Source: a virus
Direction: 5' to 3' (one strand)
IMG/VR virus record: IMGVR_UViG_3300009431_000002
Location: 124,001 to 188,000 of that record
Length of the DNA stretch: 64,000 nucleotides
Under the pieces are notes generated by a model. The model saw nothing but the letters and a program-made list of their open reading frames with translations. It did no database searches and had not been told where the DNA came from. A program made the position numbers and the translations under genes. Position 1 is the stretch's first letter; every line of letters begins with the position of its first letter. Below, piece after piece: positions 49,986-59,500 of this stretch.

Positions 49986-52900
49986 CTAGCCCGGCCGCAG
50001 CCGGTCCCACTCGTAGGTCATCCGCAGGCCGCGGAACTTCATCGCCGCGGACCGACGGAGGATCCTGAGGTAGGTCTCCTTGTCCTCGTCCGCCTGCGAG
50101 ATCTTCGTCCACGACGCCATCGCCGTCGGCGGGATCTCCGGCTTCCTCCGGTCCAGGCTCATCCAGTATGGGCTGTACATCCCCGACCCGAGCCACGGGC
50201 CATCGACCGCCGGGTCTGGCGCGTCGCCGTTCTTGCCGAGCACGTCCCCGTGCGGGGTGTCGACGTCGCCGCGGCCCCAGGCGTCGATGATGGCGTAGTA
50301 GGCGAACTGCCGTGTGTCGGCCACCCACACCTCCGGCTTGCTGTGCCGGAACGGCACCACCTCGGGGTCCGGGTCATCGCCACCCTGCCCGGTCAAGAAG
50401 AAGTACCGGCGGCGAGCGAACATCTCCGCGCCGATGGGGAGGTTCCACAGCGCCCCGCCGTAGTGGCCGACGAAGTTGGTGCGGATGGCGCTGTTCACCG
50501 GGAGGTACGTGGGCTCCTCCGGGAGCACCATGTAGCTACCGAACAGCACCTCGTAGAAGCCGACGTCCTGGTGGCGGAGCCCTGCGTCCCACGGGTCCTC
50601 GAAGTTGCAGCGCACGCTGGCGTGCACCCCGTTCTCGAAGGCGCCGCCGGACGGGTCGTTCGAGAACTCGTTCCCGATGCGCCTCACGGCCTCGTCGGCG
50701 TCGGGGAACAGATGCAGCCGGACGATGCGGATGCGGCAGCCGACCAGGTCGTCCTCCGCCCCCGGCCCGACGAACGGTCTGCGGTCCCCCCAGATGGTGA
50801 GCTTCGCCTTGTGGTCCTCGCCGTCGTCGTAGAACTGCGGCTGGAACGACATCTGCAGGTCGGCCCCGATGATCCGGGCGCCATGCGGCACCCGCAGCGG
50901 GACGATGAACCCGACGCGCGATGGCGGCGCGTAGCCGTCCGTGTCCTCGTCGCCGAGCGGGTCGCCTCCGGTCCGCGACAGGTAGTGGACGTAGGGGTCG
51001 GTCCACTTCATCAAGAACCGGATGGACGCCGAGTCGATGCCGCGGCGGAAGTCGATGAAGTCAGCGACGCGGCACCAAGCACGGTGGTCGTGCTGCTCGC
51101 CGTCCTCCTTCTCGTAGTTGCAGTTGAGCATGAAGTGCGCAGGTGGATCGATGGGGAGATCCAGCCCGACGTAGTCCGACGTCGCCTTGATGGATGGCTC
51201 CGCGGCGTACCCCGGTGGCAGGTACAGCTGGGCGTCGCCAGGGCCCATCACCATGTAGTCCCGGATGGGGCTGAGGGCCCGGAAGCCCTGCGCGGAGACC
51301 GTGCCTTCGACGACACGGCTGCCCTGGTCGACCAGCACCTGGTGGTCCTGGTCCACGGAGATCTGCCAGAGGTGGAGGCGTCCTCGCTGTGCGATGAGGA
51401 GCGGCGCGTCGGCCGTGATCTTGCCGATGCCGATCTCCACGCGCCAGTCGTTCTCCTCCTCAAAGGTCATCATGTTGGCTTCGCGGAGCCGCTCTCCGAG
51501 GTTGAGGTGCACCTCGTACTTCGAGGCGGCCGCGGCGTTCACCGGGACCATGACGGACGCCATCTGATGCACCGTGCCATTGTCGCTGACGAGCCGGGCG
51601 ATGACCTCGACTTCGGTCTGGTCGATGTTGCCGAGGATCGTCTCGAAACGAGCCTCGAAGCGCACCACCACGTTGTAGTGGTGGTTCCGGAGCAGCCGCT
51701 GCCCCTTCTCCAGCGCACGGTACATGTTCCGAGGGACATACAGCGCCACGCCCGGGTCGTGTTCGTACTCGAAGTACATGGCCCACGGGTCACCGAGGGC
51801 AGCCCCCACACCGGGTCCGGTGCCAGCGTAGAACGTCCCGCTCGGAGTCTGGTTCTTGATCAGGTTCCGCGTCCACACCCACTCCGAGTTCCAGAAGTTC
51901 ATGGCGTTGTCGGCGCGGGAGCTCAACGCGTCGTCGAGGAACGGGCCGAAGTTGGGCGGCGCCGGTGCGATCATGCGCCCGTAGGCGCCGCACCACCCGC
52001 TGTTGAGGAACGGCTCCTCGGCCAGCCAGTCGCTCGTCGGATCCGTGATCATCTCGCCGATGTCGCTGTCGCCGTGCCCGTAGGGCTGGTCGATCATCCC
52101 GGCCAGTGAGTGTGGTGCGTGGTAGAACTTGCCGTAGGCTGGCCACGCCGGCTCCGGGCTCGTGAGGTTGATCAGGTCGCCCCCACGCAGTAGCGTCGTC
52201 GTGTCGTTCATCCGGGCCCCAATCACGGGGTACTCGTGCGGCGCGCGGTCGCGCAGCAGCTCGATGGGGGCCGGCTGCGGGCCGCCTGCGCTGGAACCTC
52301 CGCCCGAACCGCCGCCCGGCCCGCCGCTTCCGAAGTCCTTCCCGACGATATAGGGGACCTTGGTCTCGGTGCCGTACAGCGTGAACCCGGCCACGTCCAC
52401 GTAGCCGTAGTGCCACCGCGCGCCGAGGACCGCCAGCGATGGCGCCGCCGGGTCACCGTCTGCCCACGTCAGCGGCGCTGCGATGGTGTTGGTGCCGAGG
52501 AGCTCGAGCTCCAGGGTGTAGTCGGGCATCGCCGCCTGGTCGACCGGCACGGCGTTGATGATGACGTAGATGCCGTCGTCGTCCGCCGACCCGGAGATCT
52601 CCACTTGGCAGCCGATGAAACGGTCGAAGGGCTCCCAGAGACGGATCGTCGCGTCGGAGACGACGAACTGCACGGTTCCGCTGGTGCGGATCGCCCTCGA
52701 TTTCGTCGGGTCCGGCGGAAGGAGCCCAGTGATCTGAATGTCCCCGGTGAGCCCCCACGGCTGGATCTGGCCAGGCCACCCGAGTCGTGCCTGCCCGCGG
52801 GTGATGGCGCCCAGAGGCACAGGCGCCGCCTCGTAGTACCTGTCCTCCGGCAACATCATCGGGTGCAGGGAGTGCATGAAGGCGCCAGCCTGCTCCGAGT

Positions 52901-55900
52901 AGATGCCGCCGCGGTGGATGTCGTTGTGGTCCGCCGACCACATCCGGGCGTCCGGCTGGTACATGGCGCCGGTGAACTCGTGCGCCCCGCTCTGCAGCTG
53001 GGTCTGCGGGTTCTCGCCGGCGGCGACGATGGCGGCCGCGCTCTCCAGCCACGGATAGTCCATGGACACGAAGTTGGTGTTCCCGGTCTCCTTGCTGAGA
53101 ACGAACAGCCCCGGGTCCCACCCGAGTTGGACCAGCATGCCGGCGCCGCCGCGCATCATCGGGCCGGTCTTGGTCTGGTCCAGCGACCGCGTCAGGGCCT
53201 GCATGTACATGGCCCAGTAACCACGGTAGCTGGCACCGGCGTTGTCCGGGTCGCCGTAGTGGCGGTTGAACAGGCCGTAGGCCGGCGAGTACGAGGTGAA
53301 TCGCATCGCCGGGCCTCTCGTCGCGTCCGGGATGCGGTCGATGGACTTGAAGGAGGGGTCGTTGAGGTTGGCCCACAGGCCCGAGCCGACGCCACGCCAG
53401 CCGATGCCGACCACGCCCTGCAGGTTGTCGAGGTCGTAGCCGTCCTCGTAGAAGAACTTGCCGATGCGCCGGATGCCCGCCGACGCCGCGATGGGCGTGA
53501 GGTCGAATGTCTCGTTGGACAGCTCCGTGGCCACGTACAGGTGGGCCTTCGCCTCTCCTGTTGCGTCCGCGGCGAAGTTGGGCTTGCTGCCGTCGAGGTT
53601 CGCCAGTCGCAGCCGCCCGGCGCCAGCGCCCATCTCACCCTGCACCACGTGGTACCAGCCCGCGTTCTCCTGGCTGTGGGTGATGGCGATGTACCCGCCC
53701 GGCCGGTACTCGCCGGTGTCGTCGTCGTACCCGAACCGGACGTTGCCGGAGTCCGTGGGGTCGAACGGCACGCGGATCCAGTCGTCGCCACCGTCGAAGG
53801 TGATGTCGAAGTACCGGAGGATCGAGGCGTCGCCCGAGTGCTGCGGCGCCTCACGGAGGGCGTTGAGGGCGTGGCCCGGGTCGTAGTCCCCGTAGGGGTT
53901 CATGTCCTCGAAGTACACGCCGCCCCACCGAGCGGTCGGGTTGACCTGCTCGATGACGTGCCAGACCATGGCCGCGTTCCAGTCCTCGAACCGGCCCTCG
54001 ATGATCGCGTACTCCTCCACGCTCCCGACGGGGATCTGCCCCGGGGCGGAGGTCTCCTCCGAGACGATGACGCTCTCGGAGTCCAGGTAGTCGATGATCT
54101 TGAACGTGGCGTTGGGGTCGAGCCCGGCCGGCAGTGCGCCGCGGACCAGGATGTACCGCCCCACGTCGTCCAGCGTGAACGCCTCACCCGTGGCGAAGAA
54201 GATGTTGCCGGCGAGGAACTGCGCCGGGACCCCAGGCGTGCCGGTGCGCAGCACCGTCCCCGGCTTCGGGGTGCGGGTGCTGTTGACCTGCCACCGCGGC
54301 GGCCGGTCGTCCACCTCCACCATGAACCCGCCGCCGGCGCCGCGGCCCTGACCGTCGTAGGCGCCCTGCAGGGTGGTGCGGCGCCACTGCAGCTCCTGGG
54401 TGACGTCGGGCTCGCCGGCGTACGTCGAGCCGCCGGCGATGCTGTGGGCGAAGGGCGCCGACGTGAAGTCGTCGGTGCTGTCGACCAGCGGCCCCTTCAT
54501 CTTGCGGATGACCTCCTGCACCAGGTCGTCCACCTCGTCGAAGGAGCGGATGTTCATGCGCAGGAAGTGGTCCACCGGCATGTTCGCCAGCGTCACGGCC
54601 GCGCCGCAGACCACCTTGAACAGGGTACCGGCGGGGATGGCCGGCTCGAAGGTGAGCCAGATGCCGTCGGCGAACAGGCCACCCGAGCTGACCTCGACGC
54701 TCCCGAAGGCCCCGGAGGTGTCGGGGTTCAGCTCTGCGCGGTCTCCCGGTGTCCAGGCGCCGAGCTCGAGGTGCTCCTCGTCGATGACGCGCTCGACCCG
54801 GTAGGTGCCGTCGTGGTTGAAGGGGTCGTTGATCGTCGAGCCCGACACGACGGCCTTGTCGCCGTCGACCACGCCGTCGGTGATGAAGGTCGCGCCGGCC
54901 ACGCGGACCACGCAGCGGTTCTGGATCTCGTCGATGGGGACGGCCGCGGTCTTGATGCAGTCCACGCCCAGGACGTTCGAGCCGTCGTGCGTGGTCCAGT
55001 CGGCCACGTCGATCAGCGGGTTGGTCGGCGGGCTGGTCTCGTCCACGAAGTCGGGCGTCGGCGCCACACGCTGGCCGCGATGGACACCTGCGACCCGGAC
55101 GGCCTCGCCGCCCTCGATGATCTCGACCAGGTCGTTGCGCATCACGGCGAAGAACTGGCCGATCTCCGTGAGGGTCGACAGCCGGTCGACGTACCCGTTG
55201 CCGACGTAGATGCGCTCCTCCAGCAGGGGCCACGGCGACAGGTCGCTGAGGTCGAGCTGGACGATGTTGCCGGCGCCGTCGGTCACGATGCGCGCCGCCC
55301 AGTTCGGGTCGGTCTCGTCGACGTCGACCTCCATGCCGCGGGCCAGCTCCCGGGTCACGGTCTGGTACAGGCTCTCCGTGTTGGCGGACAGCAGCATGAG
55401 GCCGCGGTTCTGCGCGTCCGCCGCCATCTGGTCGCCGGTGGCGATGAACCCAGTGCCCAAGGGGTTGTTGTCCACGCGGCCCCTGGGCGGGGTCCAGGCG
55501 ACGTCCCCGGACTCTACGCGGGAGATGGGGTTCGGCCACCGCGGGAAGCCGAGGTAGAAGCTGGCGTCGACGCCGGCGCTGACCGGCACGATGGTGACCG
55601 ATGCCCCGGCACCGATGGTCGACGAGTAGATGGCGACGAAGCCCTCCTCCTCCTTGGCCGTCCCCGTCACACCGAGCGCGGCGTCGATGTCCGCCACGAT
55701 GGTGGTGATGTCCAGCGCAGACAGCACCACTTCCACCGGGGCGTCAACGTCGGGGTCGCCGTCGATCAGCACAGCCAGCCGTGCGGGAAGGGTCAGCCCC
55801 GGGAACTCGCGGGAGGTGTCGTCGCGGCGGATCTGCCCACGGATGTAGGGCTGGGACAGGACGTCGATGGGGGTGTTCCCCATCAAGAACGGGCGTCGGA

Positions 55901-55916
55901 GGAAGCGAAGGCTCAT
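49986..55916 (-). CDS. giant tail or adhesin protein, 1,976 residues
   Basis: The 5.9-kb gene encodes a beta-rich secreted-type chain with few Cys, typical of large tail proteins. The N-terminal part (FLMGNTPIDVLSQPYIRG) may attach to the tail. Around residue 1208 a Gly/Ser linker (GGPGGGSGGGSSAGGP) separates two large halves, the second starting PAPIELLRDRAPHEYPVIG. No enzymatic motif is recognised. It heads the tail cluster with the 220-, 1,589- and 764-residue proteins. Likely a baseplate-attached fibre or host-contact protein. Confidence 0.75.
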   Translation of the reverse strand: MSLRFLRRPFLMGNTPIDVLSQPYIRGQIRRDDTSREFPGLTLPARLAVLIDGDPDVDAPVEVVLSALDITTIVADIDAALGVTGTAKEEEGFVAIYSSTIGAGASVTIVPVSAGVDASFYLGFPRWPNPISRVESGDVAWTPPRGRVDNNPLGTGFIATGDQMAADAQNRGLMLLSANTESLYQTVTRELARGMEVDVDETDPNWAARIVTDGAGNIVQLDLSDLSPWPLLEERIYVGNGYVDRLSTLTEIGQFFAVMRNDLVEIIEGGEAVRVAGVHRGQRVAPTPDFVDETSPPTNPLIDVADWTTHDGSNVLGVDCIKTAAVPIDEIQNRCVVRVAGATFITDGVVDGDKAVVSGSTINDPFNHDGTYRVERVIDEEHLELGAWTPGDRAELNPDTSGAFGSVEVSSGGLFADGIWLTFEPAIPAGTLFKVVCGAAVTLANMPVDHFLRMNIRSFDEVDDLVQEVIRKMKGPLVDSTDDFTSAPFAHSIAGGSTYAGEPDVTQELQWRRTTLQGAYDGQGRGAGGGFMVEVDDRPPRWQVNSTRTPKPGTVLRTGTPGVPAQFLAGNIFFATGEAFTLDDVGRYILVRGALPAGLDPNATFKIIDYLDSESVIVSEETSAPGQIPVGSVEEYAIIEGRFEDWNAAMVWHVIEQVNPTARWGGVYFEDMNPYGDYDPGHALNALREAPQHSGDASILRYFDITFDGGDDWIRVPFDPTDSGNVRFGYDDDTGEYRPGGYIAITHSQENAGWYHVVQGEMGAGAGRLRLANLDGSKPNFAADATGEAKAHLYVATELSNETFDLTPIAASAGIRRIGKFFYEDGYDLDNLQGVVGIGWRGVGSGLWANLNDPSFKSIDRIPDATRGPAMRFTSYSPAYGLFNRHYGDPDNAGASYRGYWAMYMQALTRSLDQTKTGPMMRGGAGMLVQLGWDPGLFVLSKETGNTNFVSMDYPWLESAAAIVAAGENPQTQLQSGAHEFTGAMYQPDARMWSADHNDIHRGGIYSEQAGAFMHSLHPMMLPEDRYYEAAPVPLGAITRGQARLGWPGQIQPWGLTGDIQITGLLPPDPTKSRAIRTSGTVQFVVSDATIRLWEPFDRFIGCQVEISGSADDDGIYVIINAVPVDQAAMPDYTLELELLGTNTIAAPLTWADGDPAAPSLAVLGARWHYGYVDVAGFTLYGTETKVPYIVGKDFGSGGPGGGSGGGSSAGGPQPAPIELLRDRAPHEYPVIGARMNDTTTLLRGGDLINLTSPEPAWPAYGKFYHAPHSLAGMIDQPYGHGDSDIGEMITDPTSDWLAEEPFLNSGWCGAYGRMIAPAPPNFGPFLDDALSSRADNAMNFWNSEWVWTRNLIKNQTPSGTFYAGTGPGVGAALGDPWAMYFEYEHDPGVALYVPRNMYRALEKGQRLLRNHHYNVVVRFEARFETILGNIDQTEVEVIARLVSDNGTVHQMASVMVPVNAAAASKYEVHLNLGERLREANMMTFEEENDWRVEIGIGKITADAPLLIAQRGRLHLWQISVDQDHQVLVDQGSRVVEGTVSAQGFRALSPIRDYMVMGPGDAQLYLPPGYAAEPSIKATSDYVGLDLPIDPPAHFMLNCNYEKEDGEQHDHRAWCRVADFIDFRRGIDSASIRFLMKWTDPYVHYLSRTGGDPLGDEDTDGYAPPSRVGFIVPLRVPHGARIIGADLQMSFQPQFYDDGEDHKAKLTIWGDRRPFVGPGAEDDLVGCRIRIVRLHLFPDADEAVRRIGNEFSNDPSGGAFENGVHASVRCNFEDPWDAGLRHQDVGFYEVLFGSYMVLPEEPTYLPVNSAIRTNFVGHYGGALWNLPIGAEMFARRRYFFLTGQGGDDPDPEVVPFRHSKPEVWVADTRQFAYYAIIDAWGRGDVDTPHGDVLGKNGDAPDPAVDGPWLGSGMYSPYWMSLDRRKPEIPPTAMASWTKISQADEDKETYLRILRRSAAMKFRGLRMTYEWDRLRPG

Positions 55917-56575
55917 CGGAACATGACCTCCCAGACGGCCTCGAGGCCGTAGCCTTCAACCTTCACGAGCGGGTCGAAGGACTTGTAGGCCAACGGCGAC
56001 CTCGACGCGGACGTGGCGAAGTCCGTGGGGCACGGGATCGCGTTGTCGGCGTTGGGGTCGCCGTCGGTGAACAGCCCGGCCTCGCTGATGACAGCGTTGG
56101 CACCGAGGCTGATCTCGTTGGAGGCGTACTCGCGGATGAACTGGACCGAGGTGCGCGGCGTGCCGTCGGCGTCTGCGGTGTAGGTCGGGGGGACCTGGAA
56201 CTGCGCCAGGAACTCCCCGACACGGAACTCGATGGGGCTCACCAAGCCTGACACCTCGGCGACCTCGGACTGGTTGCCGTTGCCCAAGCCGATGTAGAGG
56301 ATGCGGTCGTCCCGCATCGGCGTCCGCGACGGGTTCTGCAGCGCCAGCGCCACCAGCTCCGCCAGGTACTCCCGGCCCGTGAGCGTCCAGATGTTGTTCC
56401 CGTCACGCTCCTCGACGACACGGCCGTCGGGGTCCTTCAACCGCAGCGTGAGCCGCCCCTCGATGCTGGGCCCATCCTTGATCGGCGACACAGTGTCGTC
56501 GCCACCACCAGGTCCGCCGACCACGCGGAGCCGCAGGCGGTCCCGCACACGCACGATGTCCTTCAGGAACTTCAT
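55913..56575 (-). CDS. hypothetical tail protein, 220 residues
   Basis: Overlaps both neighbours (ATGA junctions). Beta-rich sequence (RLTLRLKDPDGRVV, YIGLGNGNQSEVAEVSG, FIREYASNEISLG) resembles small baseplate or fibre-attachment proteins. The RVREY-type and ISEAGLF segments are common in tail-fibre connector proteins. A palindromic repeat (56486) lies in its 5' part. Confidence 0.65.
   Translation of the reverse strand: MKFLKDIVRVRDRLRLRVVGGPGGGDDTVSPIKDGPSIEGRLTLRLKDPDGRVVEERDGNNIWTLTGREYLAELVALALQNPSRTPMRDDRILYIGLGNGNQSEVAEVSGLVSPIEFRVGEFLAQFQVPPTYTADADGTPRTSVQFIREYASNEISLGANAVISEAGLFTDGDPNADNAIPCPTDFATSASRSPLAYKSFDPLVKVEGYGLEAVWEVMFR
56486..56498. repeat. palindromic repeat, copy 5
   Basis: CGACACAGTGTCG core, inside the 5' part of the 220-residue tail protein gene. 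The right flank continues TC as in copies 1 and 3, but the left flank differs. Confidence 0.7.
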
Positions 56576-59500
56576 CCAATGTCCTCCCGGAGCACTCGAC
56601 CAGTCACCGCACCGAGAGCTCCGATGTCACGAGTCAACCAGAAGGCGTGGGGCCCGTCCAGTGACGCTACCACGGCAACGGTTCCGCCTGAACCGAATAC
56701 TTCAAACAGGTCGCCCCTCTGAACACCGAGCACTTCGAGGTCCACAGCCGCCGGCACGTCAACATGGTCGTTCACCACATTGAAGTCCGGCGAGTCCCTC
56801 AGGATGCGCGCCTGGACGTTGGCGGGCTGGAACTGGAGGTTGGCCCGCACCTCCAACCAGTGGGGCCCGAGGTTCAGGATCTCGTAGATGCCAGAGTTGA
56901 CGCCGTCCAGCACGTCCACGAAGTCGCCAGGCAGTACGGGCACCGTATCGAACCCGAGGATGCTGGACTCGTTGAACTGGTAGTAGTCGGTGTGCAGCAC
57001 CTCGAGGTTGTTGACCGCGTAGACCTCCACCCGAGGGCGGTAGATGGTGAACCGGACCGTGCTCTCCGGGCACACCAAGGCCTCGCGGTCCCACGCATGC
57101 GGGCCGCCGGGGGTGTCAAACACGATCTCGCACGAGTCGCCCGCGGAGTTCTGCGGCGGCGTCGGGCTGACGTAGACCTCCGAGACGTTAGGGAAGCCGT
57201 CGAGGATCTCGTACTCGCCGGTGTTCGGGCCTTCGAGGATGCGAAGCGTCGCGCTGAGCTGCGTCCTCCGAAGGTCTGTCCGCTCCGCCCGGACCGCAGT
57301 CTCCTCGTCGATGACGACGGTGGGCGACCCCGCGTTGCAGGAGCACGTCATCCCCGTGATGGGCCCATCCAAGTACCGGCGGACGATCCTCCAGGCACCG
57401 AGGTTGCCGTCGGGCGGGGGTGGGTAGACCTTCACCTCGCGCCAGTACTGCCCGGGGGCTGGCTCCTGCATCTCCAGGATGATGAACCTGCGCGGTGTTC
57501 CCACAAATGGGAACGTCAGCAGCTCGTCGTCGGTGGTCACGCCGTCCGGGTACAGGCTGTCCGTGTCCAGCTCAACCATGGATGTCGCGGCCGTGCCCAT
57601 CGCGGTTCCGCCCGCGTCCAGCGGGTTCTCCACGATGCGGCCGATCACGAAGTTCAGGTCCTCACCGTCCTGGATGCCGGCCATCGTCGGTCCTGGGAGG
57701 TGTGGGGTGCGGACCTGGATGTCGTCGAGTTCCAACGCGCCGCTGGCGACGCCGATGATGGCGTACCAGCCCTGGTTCGGGCCGGCGTCAGGCAGGTAGA
57801 GCACGTCCCCCACCTTCACCATGTCGCCGCCGGTGTAGGTGTCCAAGGCCTCCGAGAAGAACCTGCTCGGCACCTGCGTCGTGACCAGTCCCGTGAAGCC
57901 GCCACGTGCCGACGTGGCCTGCACCGACCCCGCCTGCATCGCCAGGTCGTCGCCGCTGAACAGCACCCGGCACGACAGCGCCCCGACGTCCTCAAGGTGC
58001 AGGGGCAGCGACCGTCCACTCCAGTCGTCCATCATCGGCGTGGCCGCGATGCTCAGCGAGGGGCTGTCGTAGAAGTTGGGGTGGTGGACGAAGCCCAGCG
58101 TGTCCGTGACCTCCACCACATCGGCGAGGTACAGGCGCAACACGGCGTCCAACTCGGTCCACGCCGGCTTGATGGCGTTGGCGAACTCGACGGCGACTGC
58201 GAAGTCCTCGGGGCCCACGGCCTGCGCGTTGGCGCGCATCCGCCACGTGTGGAACTTCCGCAGCTCGGCCTGCTGGCCCTGCGACTGTAGGCCCATCCAC
58301 CACGTCGGGTCCGTGAGGTAGTCCTGCACGTCGACGCCGCGGGAGAGCGGGGTGAAGCGGTCGACGATGTCGCCGACGGCGTACTGGACACCCGTGTCCG
58401 GGTTCTCGGCGATGCCCGTCAGCTCGTCGGCCCCCACCGTGGGTGGAGCCGGGTAGAGGTAGGTCCGGACGATGCCCAGTGGCTCGTCGGTGTGGGCGTC
58501 GACGTCCTCCACGAGCACCCGACCGAACTCTGGTGTGCCGTCGGGCTTGAGGGAGTACACGTCGTTGATGTCGACGATCACGCCCCGCGCCACCGCCACC
58601 GGCAGCCCGAGGAGGATGTGGGCGCCGACTGCGATGTTGTACAGGGACGGGCCGTTGGCGAACGCGTACAGCAGCCCCTCGACCGCGTGCTTGTAGGTGA
58701 CCGACCGGGTTTCGCGCTCCGAGAGCTGCTCCACCGTCAAGGCGACTGCGACGCCGAAGTTGCTCTCGACGACGGGCGCGTTGTCGATGAACGTGGTCTC
58801 GGCCCACAACCTCGACGGCGCGGGCTCGTTGGCGGTCCACAGGTCGTCGTCGAACCGGACGAACCGGCCGGCTCCGCGTCGTGTGGCGGTGAACTCGACG
58901 TTGACCTCGTCGCTGAACACGGTGTCCCCGGTGGCCTCGAACTTCAGCAGCACGGCCGTGTTGCTCTGGACCTGCTGCACCACCCAGGTGCCCGCGTTGG
59001 GCCCATGCTCAACCTCGACCTCGTCCCCAGAGCGCACGCGCTTGCGCAGGAACTCGGCCGTCGGCGACTCCAGCGTGCTCGTCGACGCCTGGAACTCGCC
59101 GTCGCGGCACAGGAACCCCGACTCGTCGTCGACCGTGTAGTCCCGGTTCTCCAGCAGGGTGACGGGAAGCTGGTCGAGCTCGGTGCGCTCACCGTCCCGG
59201 GTGAGCAGGATGAGCTCTGTGCCCGTGTCCTGGACTGTCGGCGGCCGGACATACTCACGCAGGCAGGGGATGGAGATCACGCGCGGGTCCACGGCGATCT
59301 GGCTGTTCCGCACCACCGCGGTGACCGAGATGTTCACGGAGAAGGGGCCGATGTCGATGTCGGCGGTGTGGCGGATGGGGATGTTGCCGTACAGCTCGTT
59401 GAACGACCCCGACGTGAGCGTGTCCGACGCCTCCTGCCCCTCGCCATCCAGCAGCAACGTGCCGAACACGTCGGCCGCCACGCCCGTCATCCCCAGCGCC

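Noticed and set aside
52236-55952. Long plus-strand frame opposite the 1,976-residue tail gene
   Set aside because: Same shadow effect; no ribosome site, no recognisable protein.
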